This document shows positions 1-4,063 of a stretch of 5,432 bases of DNA, one piece after another. The stretch's first letter is position 1, and each line of letters opens with the position of its first letter. The stretch covers positions 1-5,432 of the forward strand of contig JBBQSD010000235.1 of the NCBI GenBank assembly GCA_038214135.1. Direction: 5' to 3'. Source of the stretch: JANLSE01 sp038214135. Its GTDB lineage: Bacteria; Chloroflexota; Chloroflexia; Chloroflexales; Roseiflexaceae. The notes beneath the pieces are model-generated. The model ran no database searches, was not told the DNA's origin, and worked only from the letters and a program-made list of their open reading frames with translations. The translations under genes and the position numbers were made by a program.

Positions 1-116
1 CCCGGCCCGTGAACGGGCGGGCTACTCACCGCGAAGGCCGCCTCCGCGGCCTGGATGAGCCGGCGCAGGCCGGCTTTGCCATCGGTAGCTGCGGCTTTAG
101 CCGCCAAGCGTGGAGC
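1..116. repeat. 116-bp GC-rich direct repeat with four hairpins, left copy
   Basis: This stretch is identical, base for base, to 5317-5432. It can fold into four consecutive tetraloop hairpins: 1-21 (GCCCG/CGGGC core, loop TGAA, one bulged G at position 4), 35-52 (AGGCCGC/GCGGCCT, loop CTCC), 58-75 (AGCCGGC/GCCGGCT, loop GCAG) and 91-104 (GCGGC/GCCGC, loop TTTA). It contains no convincing gene. From memory it resembles dispersed multi-hairpin repeats of Chloroflexi and cyanobacteria, but I could not search for this. The true left limit lies outside the window, and the right limit may extend past 116, because the other copy is cut off by the window end. Confidence 0.95.
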
Positions 117-145
117 CATGCAAGACTTTTCGTCACACCCATTTG

Positions 146-164
146 GCCGGTTGCCTTGACCGGC
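146..164. promoter_or_regulatory. Operator-like dyad over the -35 box
   Basis: GCCGGT (146-151) and ACCGGC (159-164) are perfect 6-bp inverted arms separated by 7 nt. The dyad covers the putative -35 hexamer (156-161) of the promoter that serves the ANTAR regulator gene. The position suits a repressor site. The binding protein is unknown, and an ANTAR protein itself would act on RNA rather than here. Confidence 0.4.
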
Positions 165-185
165 ATTGTTGGCGCATGCTATACT
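156..185 (+). promoter_or_regulatory. Sigma-70-type promoter for the ANTAR regulator gene
   Basis: A TTGACC hexamer (156-161) lies 18 bp upstream of TATACT (180-185). Both are close to the consensus TTGACA/TATAAT. Transcription would begin near 192 and leave a leader of about 100 nt before the start codon at 296. The same -10 sequence, TATACT, also with an 18-bp spacer, is seen in the promoter assigned to the HTH gene at 1932-1961. Confidence 0.6.
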
Positions 186-194
186 GGACGGTAC

Positions 195-279
195 CACGCG
201 CTTTCGTGTTTGTTTTGTTACGCTCAGCGCCGAGCTTATTGTATGCGTATCGCAGAATCGTTTATCCTAGGCGATGCGT
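195..279 (+). promoter_or_regulatory. Structured 5' leader of the ANTAR gene (possible dual-hexaloop RNA)
   Basis: Three stems can be drawn. P1 is CACG/CGTG (195-198 with 205-208) with a 6-nt loop CGCTTT. P2 is GCTC/GAGC (222-225 with 232-235) with a 6-nt loop AGCGCC. A third stem pairs 245-253 with 271-279 (9 bp including G-U pairs, 17-nt loop) and ends one base before the GGGAGG ribosome binding site. ANTAR proteins are known to bind paired stem-loops with hexanucleotide loops that have A at position 1 and G at position 4. The P2 loop fits this and the P1 loop does not. Autoregulation through this leader is an inference. Confidence 0.3.
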
Positions 280-280
280 T

Positions 281-286
281 GGGAGG
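281..286 (+). promoter_or_regulatory. Ribosome binding site that fixes the ANTAR gene start
   Basis: GGGAGG is placed 9 nt before the ATG at 296. The open frame continues upstream to an ATG at 110, but that extension has no receiver-domain similarity, would begin inside the region before the promoter, and encodes a Cys/Arg/Leu-rich stretch unlike the protein that follows. The start at 296 gives a standard receiver N-terminus. Confidence 0.85.
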
Positions 287-295
287 AATAGATAT

Positions 296-880
296 ATGGC
301 CCAGCAATTACGTCTTGTGATCGCCGACGATGAGTCGCTGATCCGTATGAATCTCAAAGAAACACTGGTCGGGCTCGGGTATCTGGTGGTTGGTGAGGCT
401 GGCGATGGTGTCAGCGTGATCAATCTGGCCCGTGAACTGCGCCCCGATCTTGTTGTGATGGATATTAAGATGCCAAAGCTTGATGGCATCCAGGCCGCGA
501 AAGTTCTGACTGAGGAGAAGATCGCGCCAGTGCTGCTGTTGACGGCCTATTCTGATCGGGAGTTGGTCGAGCGCGCCCGCGAGGCTGGCGTTGTCAACTA
601 TATTGTCAAGCCATTCCATGAAGCAGAGCTGTTGCCAGCCATCGAGATTGCACTTGGCCGCTTCGCAGAGTTTAGTGAGATCGAGAAGCAGTTCAATGAT
701 CTCAAGGATTCGCTGGAGACGCGCAAACTGGTTGAGCGCGCCAAGGGCGTGTTGATGGACACGCAGGGCCTCAAGGAGCAGGAAGCGTTCCGTAAGATCC
801 AGCAGCTCTCCATGAACACACGCAAATCGATGCGTGAGATTGCCCAGGCGATCTTGTTAACGGCACAGATCGAGAAGTAA
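296..880 (+). CDS. Response regulator with receiver and ANTAR RNA-binding domains (PdtaR-like)
   Basis: A 194-residue cytoplasmic regulator. Residues 5-122 form a receiver domain: the acidic pair is D11/D12, the phosphoacceptor is D56 (VVMDIKMP), the switch threonine is T83 (LLTAYS) and the conserved lysine is K105 (VKPF). A helical linker leads to an ANTAR domain at about 136-190, with the signature ERAKGVLMD (147-155), then EAFRKIQQLS and a final REIAQAIL helix. In this family, phosphorylation by a histidine kinase promotes dimerisation and binding to paired hairpins in nascent or leader RNA, giving antitermination or control of translation. Length and domain order match Mycobacterium PdtaR. 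No partner kinase (PdtaS-like) is in the window, so the signal is unknown. The gene has its own promoter at 156-185 and a strong ribosome binding site. Its stop codon touches the inverted repeat at 880-959. I am confident of the family. The name pdtaR would imply a specific kinase pairing, so I leave the symbol blank. Confidence 0.96.
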   Translation: MAQQLRLVIADDESLIRMNLKETLVGLGYLVVGEAGDGVSVINLARELRPDLVVMDIKMPKLDGIQAAKVLTEEKIAPVLLLTAYSDRELVERAREAGVVNYIVKPFHEAELLPAIEIALGRFAEFSEIEKQFNDLKDSLETRKLVERAKGVLMDTQGLKEQEAFRKIQQLSMNTRKSMREIAQAILLTAQIEK

Positions 881-959
881 CGAATCGCCAATGCTGAGTA
901 ACGAACCCATGCGATCAAATATTCGTTTTGGCAATCGTTACTCGGCATTTGTCATTCGT
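880..959. repeat. Intergenic inverted repeat, 25-nt arms
   Basis: The + strand at 880-904 and the - strand at 959-935 match at 21 of 25 positions, separated by a 30-nt loop (905-934). One of the four mismatches remains a G-U pair in RNA. The unit begins ACGAAT and ends GAGTAACGA. The element starts on the last base of the regulator's TAA stop and ends 10 nt before the next start codon. There is no T-run, so it is not a canonical intrinsic terminator. It could still act as a 3' stabiliser, a weak terminator, or be a copy of a small dispersed palindromic element. Confidence 0.8.
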
Positions 960-969
960 ACTTTGACGT

Positions 970-1560
970 ATGACCACACCCGATCCACTGCTGCCCCCCT
1001 CGCCCAAGCCGCCGCCAGCATATCAGCGCACTGTGCGGGCTGTTTTGCCGCATCTGCTCACGGCCTGCCTTGCAATTAGCGTGAGCCTGGCAACCCAGGC
1101 TGCATTTCCACAGCCAGCCGCAGTTCCGGCTCCATCGCCAACCGCAGCAATTGCGACTCCATCACCTGCCCCTACCAACGCTCCAACCATCCCAGCGGCA
1201 CCAACAGTGCTGCCGCCAGCGAGCGGGATTACCCGCCAGGAATTGCTTGATCTGCGAGCCGAAGACGATAGGATCTGGTCGGCGATCTATCTCTCGCGGG
1301 CAATTAGCCAGATCGCTGATGCAGAAACCGCTATGCGGATCAATGATCTCGAACGCACTGATCAGATGATTATCGCCACCGATGACTCGCTGGCCCTGGC
1401 CTATGCTCGCACCCCCGATGCCCTACGCGACCCGATTGCCCAACTGCGCCGTGATGCTGGCGTGCTGCGTGAAGATCTGTACCTGCGCCCCGAGGGTATC
1501 GATGCACGCCTGGCCCGTTTACGCCAAACGCTGCTGGCGCTGATTGCAGAACGACGATAA
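970..1560 (+). CDS. Membrane-anchored protein with a Pro/Ala/Thr tether and a helical C-terminal domain, function unknown
   Basis: A 196-residue protein I do not recognise. Residues 1-22 are Pro-rich with a few basic residues. Residues 23-45 form one hydrophobic segment (LPHLLTACLAISVSLATQ region), probably a membrane anchor or uncleaved signal. Residues 46-86 are a low-complexity Pro/Ala/Thr/Ser tether, and 87-196 are strongly helical and charged, rich in Arg, Asp, Leu and Glu. The likely topology is N-in, with the helical domain outside the cytoplasmic membrane. No Cys follows the hydrophobic segment in a lipobox pattern. The ATG at 970 is fixed on the upstream side by an in-frame TGA at 964-966, and there is no Shine-Dalgarno sequence before it, so initiation is weak, leaderless, or from a later non-ATG codon. 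It lies 89 nt after the ANTAR gene in the same direction, with the inverted repeat between them. The end is convergent with the HTH gene, leaving a 7-nt gap. Confidence 0.75.
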   Translation: MTTPDPLLPPSPKPPPAYQRTVRAVLPHLLTACLAISVSLATQAAFPQPAAVPAPSPTAAIATPSPAPTNAPTIPAAPTVLPPASGITRQELLDLRAEDDRIWSAIYLSRAISQIADAETAMRINDLERTDQMIIATDDSLALAYARTPDALRDPIAQLRRDAGVLREDLYLRPEGIDARLARLRQTLLALIAERR

Positions 1561-1567
1561 TCCAAGC

Positions 1568-1900
1568 CTAATGATCCCCAGCCCACGAGGCCACATCCGG
1601 CAGATTGGCCCTACTGGAAGATACGGGGTCGGCGGCTTCTTCCGTTGCCAACGATTGCCATGTGAATGCTGCACGCTCCTCTTGCACTCCTCGCACATCT
1701 TCCAGGTTTTGTTCAGGACGAATTGCCCGCAATTGATCGACCTCATCGCGCCGATAGAGCCGATTGCGACCGATTGCCTGGCGGTATGAGTGCAACAGGC
1801 CACGGCTGACATATGCATACAGGGTGGCCTTCTTCACCCGTAACAGCATCGCAACCTCATCTCCATCGAGATACTCGATTCCATCGATCATCTGCGCCAT
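1568..1900 (-). CDS. Small MerR/excisionase-type helix-turn-helix DNA-binding protein
   Basis: A 110-residue protein. Residues 9-60 form a winged-helix domain of the HTH_17/MerR type: an opening strand and helix (EYLDGDEVAMLLRV), a recognition helix (KKATLYAYVSRGLL, about 23-36), a basic wing (QAIGRNRLYR) and a closing helix (RDEVDQLRA). Residues 61-110 are a Glu/Ala/Ser-rich tail with no domain I recognise. The pattern TLYAYVSRGLL...RLYRRDEV closely resembles the N-terminal DNA-binding domain which, as I recall, is fused to some citrate synthase family proteins. Here it is a separate gene divergent from a citrate synthase family gene. The start at 1900 is chosen over the upstream in-frame ATG at 1924 because AGAGAGG lies 8 nt before it. 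It probably regulates itself and the divergent enzyme gene through the repeat array at 1958-1991. That is inference from position. Confidence 0.9.
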   Translation of the reverse strand: MAQMIDGIEYLDGDEVAMLLRVKKATLYAYVSRGLLHSYRQAIGRNRLYRRDEVDQLRAIRPEQNLEDVRGVQEERAAFTWQSLATEEAADPVSSSRANLPDVASWAGDH

Positions 1901-1908
1901 GACCAACA

Positions 1909-1915
1909 CCTCTCT
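1909..1915 (-). promoter_or_regulatory. Ribosome binding site that decides the HTH gene start
   Basis: On the minus strand AGAGAGG sits 8 nt before the ATG at 1900. The alternative ATG at 1924 would place this sequence inside the coding region and would start before the end of a plausible 5' leader (the -10 box is at 1932-1937), leaving almost no leader. Confidence 0.75.
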
Positions 1916-1931
1916 GAAGCCCAATCTGGTT

Positions 1932-1961
1932 AGTATACTTGATTCTGACCTGAAGCGTCAA
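1932..1961 (-). promoter_or_regulatory. Divergent promoter for the HTH gene
   Basis: Read on the minus strand, TTGACG (1961-1956) and TATACT (1937-1932) are separated by 18 bp. The start of transcription would be near 1925, giving a leader of about 25 nt to the ATG at 1900. The -35 box overlaps the first unit of the TCAA repeat array, consistent with autoregulation. Confidence 0.6.
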
Positions 1962-1991
1962 CATAAATCAATATAAATCAATATATATTGA
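1958..1991. promoter_or_regulatory. AT-rich operator-like array of 10-bp repeats ending in a perfect palindrome
   Basis: Three units follow head to tail with a 10-bp step: TCAACATAAA (1958), TCAATATAAA (1968) and TCAATATATATTGA (1978-1991). The last is a perfect 14-bp palindrome. One helical turn per unit would place bound proteins on the same DNA face. The array spans exactly the interval between, and partly covers, the two divergent -35 boxes (1956-1961 and 1988-1993). A dimeric HTH protein encoded next door is the obvious candidate ligand, though not shown. Confidence 0.6.
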
Positions 1992-2016
1992 CTCATATCA
2001 AGCAATATGCGATACT
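1988..2016 (+). promoter_or_regulatory. Promoter for the citrate synthase family gene
   Basis: TTGACT (1988-1993) and GATACT (2011-2016) are separated by 17 bp. The -35 box uses the right half of the 14-bp palindrome at 1978-1991. Transcription would start near 2023, leaving a leader of about 42 nt. A second dyad, CAATATG (2003-2009) and CATATTG (2023-2029), brackets the -10 box. Confidence 0.6.
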
Positions 2017-2029
2017 CATCAACATATTG
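2003..2029. promoter_or_regulatory. Second dyad around the -10 box of the citrate synthase family promoter
   Basis: CAATATG (2003-2009) and CATATTG (2023-2029) are perfect 7-bp inverted arms separated by 13 nt, centred on the GATACT -10 box. The right arm also overlaps another TCAACAT unit (2019-2025). The TCAA motif recurs at 1958, 1968, 1978, 1998 and 2019, close to whole helical turns. Confidence 0.4.
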
Positions 2030-2064
2030 TAAGGAAAGGCATCTGCTTAAAGGAGCTAGCATCA

Positions 2065-3207
2065 ATGATTGCCGAACATGCCGCCCCTGGGCTGGAAGGG
2101 GTCGTATTAACCAGTACACAGCTCAGCCGGATCGATGGCGAGGTCGGGCAGCTACGCTATCTTGGGTACGATATTCATGAATTGGCACAGCAGGCCACAT
2201 TCGAAGAAATATGCCTGTTGCTGTGGCATGGGGCATTGCCATCGGCTAAAGAGCTTGCTGGTTTCCGTGAGCAGTTGGCAATTGAGCGGCGCATCAGTGC
2301 CGAGGAACTAGCACTGGTACAGGGCATTCCGCTCAGTGGCCATGGAATGGATGCATTGCGAACACTTGCATCCGGATTGGCGCAACTCGATCCACATGCC
2401 AATGATCTCTCGCTTGAGGCTGCCGAGCGGATTGGCATACGGCTACTGGGGAAGTTACCAGTACTGATTGCGGCGTGGGAGCGACGCCGGCGTGGGTATG
2501 AGCCGATTGCTGCCGATCCAGAGCTTGGGCATGCCGCAAATATCCTGTTGATGCTGCATGGCAAGCGGCCAAGCGCATTGGCCGAACGGGCGCTCTCAAC
2601 TTATCTTGTGTTGTTGGCCGAGCATGGCCTCAACGCCTCCACCTTTGCAGCACGGGTTGCCATCAGCGCCCAGGCCGATGTCTATGCAGCGATCACAGCG
2701 GCGATTGCCGTGCTCAAGGGGCTATTGCATGGGGGAGCTAATCAGATGGCCATGGAGGCATTTCTGGAGATCGGCACAGCCGAGCGAGCAGGCCAGTATA
2801 TCGAAGAACTCCTGAAGCGCCATGGACGCCTGATGGGTGTTGGGCATCGGATCTATCGGGTTGAGGATCCACGGGTACGGCATTTGCGCGCTCATGTGAA
2901 GGCACTTGCTGGTGAACGGGAGGGGAACTGGCATGCTGTTGCCGATGCGGTTAGGCATGTGGTAGTACGGCATCCCTATTTTGTTGAGCGCCAGTTGAAC
3001 CCGAATGTCGAATTCTATAGTGCGCCATTGCTGTATGAACTTGGGCTGCCGCTTGATCTATTTACGGTAGCATTTGCGCTCAGCCGGATAGCAGGCTGGA
3101 TCGGGCATATCCGTGAGCAGATCGCTGAGAACCGCATTATCCGCCCGAAAGCGGCGTATAGCGGGCCAGCAGATCGTGCGTTTGTTGCAATCGATCAACG
3201 GGCCTGA
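2065..3207 (+). CDS. Citrate synthase family protein with Asp-to-Glu at the catalytic position
   Basis: A 380-residue protein, the normal length for the short bacterial citrate/2-methylcitrate synthase type. It has the family landmarks in order: an N-terminal IDGEVGQLRYLGYDI region (23-37), LLLWHGALP (51-59), AEHGLNASTF (185-194), LLHGGANQ (220-227), GVGHRIYRVEDPR (258-270), NPNVEFYSA (312-320), LSRIAGWIGH (339-348) and IIRPKAAYSGP (358-368). The two active-site histidines are H222 and H261, and substrate arginines are plausible at R341 and R360. The third catalytic residue, Asp in NVDFYSG of ordinary enzymes, is E316 here. The Pro normally preceding LHGG is Leu. Such enzymes condense an acyl-CoA with a 2-oxo acid, usually oxaloacetate. 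Given E316, the actual reaction and direction are uncertain. The start is supported by AAAGGAG 9 nt upstream. It is divergent from the HTH gene and convergent with the lipoprotein gene, 10 nt apart. The genome's main TCA citrate synthase is probably elsewhere (inference), so I give no symbol. Confidence 0.93.
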   Translation: MIAEHAAPGLEGVVLTSTQLSRIDGEVGQLRYLGYDIHELAQQATFEEICLLLWHGALPSAKELAGFREQLAIERRISAEELALVQGIPLSGHGMDALRTLASGLAQLDPHANDLSLEAAERIGIRLLGKLPVLIAAWERRRRGYEPIAADPELGHAANILLMLHGKRPSALAERALSTYLVLLAEHGLNASTFAARVAISAQADVYAAITAAIAVLKGLLHGGANQMAMEAFLEIGTAERAGQYIEELLKRHGRLMGVGHRIYRVEDPRVRHLRAHVKALAGEREGNWHAVADAVRHVVVRHPYFVERQLNPNVEFYSAPLLYELGLPLDLFTVAFALSRIAGWIGHIREQIAENRIIRPKAAYSGPADRAFVAIDQRA

Positions 3208-3217
3208 AACTGTAACA

Positions 3218-4063
3218 CTATCGGCTATCGGCTATGGTGATCGGCGGTGGGGTTTTCTGCAGTTCCGCCAGGCTCAGGGTCGACATGCTAAACATCTGCC
3301 AATCGCCGGTGACATATTTGAAGCGCCCGATCCCAATATCGCCGTTGGTTCTGAGGTTATCCCATTGTGCATTGCTACTGGCCCAATAGTCGCCGCCGAC
3401 ACTCAGCAGATAGCGCGCCTGCTGGCGGTCATCCGGCCTGGTTTGATCATCAAGCACCAGTCGGGCCTGCATAGAGATCACGATCCCGCCGATATCACGC
3501 GGGTCGATTGCTACTCGCCCATCCGCTGGCCAGAAGTGGAAGTTGTAGCCGCCACCGGCGGTGACCGAAATACCACCATCCGGCTCGCTGCGAATAGCGG
3601 CTGGGCGATGAACATCACCGACGAAATCCTCGCGATAGGCTGCGCCCTGCAAACGCTCCCCACTCTGAACGATGTGCCAACGGCCAGTCTGTATACTGAG
3701 GATCAGGGCGCGCAGCTGCCGCAATTGGACGCGTGTGTTGGTTGCCGAGTTGCCTTGGGCATCCTCATACACCTGGCCCCAGGCTGTTATTGCAGTAAAC
3801 GTGCCGGGATCATTACCCATCCCCAGGCGCGGCCTGCTGGCCCAATTATACGAGCTTGGCACGCCATGTGGCCTGCCTTCATGTGGTTGGCCCATGTCGG
3901 AAGCGATAATGGCAATCGCCTGCTGCAAGCGTACTGCTGGGTCAGGCGTTGCCGTTAGTGCTGGGGTGCCCGGCTTACTGCAAGCGAAAAGCATGGCCGC
4001 AAGTAGTAAACCCAGCATGATCAATCGTTTGGTAGTGTGTTGCTGCTTCGTATCATCGCTCAT
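3218..4063 (-). CDS. Putative lipoprotein, function unknown
   Basis: A 281-residue protein I cannot assign to a family. Its N-terminus is a lipoprotein signal: a Lys/Arg-containing n-region (MSDDTKQQHTTKR), a hydrophobic segment (about 14-27) and a lipobox-like LFAC with C28 as the probable lipidated cysteine. A short Pro/Thr/Ala linker (30-42) follows, then a globular region rich in Trp, Tyr, Gly and Asp, with phrases such as GGGYNFHFWPADGR, VISMQARLVLDD, GGDYWAS and GDIGIGRFKYVTGDW. This looks beta-rich and extracellular, possibly binding a ligand at the cell surface, though nothing proves it. The ATG at 4063 overlaps the end of the aminotransferase gene by 11 nt, which suggests one transcript and translational coupling. 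The frame stays open further upstream, but that extension would lie inside the aminotransferase and is Arg-rich nonsense-like sequence. The 3' end is convergent with the citrate synthase family gene. Confidence 0.85.
   Translation of the reverse strand: MSDDTKQQHTTKRLIMLGLLLAAMLFACSKPGTPALTATPDPAVRLQQAIAIIASDMGQPHEGRPHGVPSSYNWASRPRLGMGNDPGTFTAITAWGQVYEDAQGNSATNTRVQLRQLRALILSIQTGRWHIVQSGERLQGAAYREDFVGDVHRPAAIRSEPDGGISVTAGGGYNFHFWPADGRVAIDPRDIGGIVISMQARLVLDDQTRPDDRQQARYLLSVGGDYWASSNAQWDNLRTNGDIGIGRFKYVTGDWQMFSMSTLSLAELQKTPPPITIADSR

Noticed and set aside
1..104. tRNA-like cloverleaf in the repeat
   Set aside because: There are four hairpins but no acceptor stem joining the ends, no T-loop or D-loop consensus and no anticodon arm with seven-base loop.
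110..295. Upstream extension of the ANTAR regulator to an ATG at 110
   Set aside because: It precedes the promoter and leader, has no ribosome binding site, and its residues do not resemble any receiver N-terminus; the ATG at 296 has an excellent ribosome binding site.
928..957. Promoter TTGGCA plus a -10 box for the gene at 970
   Set aside because: The -35-like hexamer is fair but no acceptable -10 hexamer occurs at 16-18 bp.
1901..1924. Eight-residue longer start for the HTH protein
   Set aside because: The ribosome binding site at 1909-1915 lies inside this extension and fits the ATG at 1900.
3143..3166. GCCCG/CGGGC hairpin near the end of the citrate synthase family gene as a terminator
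   Set aside because: It lies inside the coding region, has only 5 bp and is not followed by a T-run.
3113..3958. Long + strand open frame opposite the lipoprotein gene
   Set aside because: It starts inside the citrate synthase family gene and is antisense to a protein with a clear lipoprotein signal and gene overlap; its translation shows no coherent domain.
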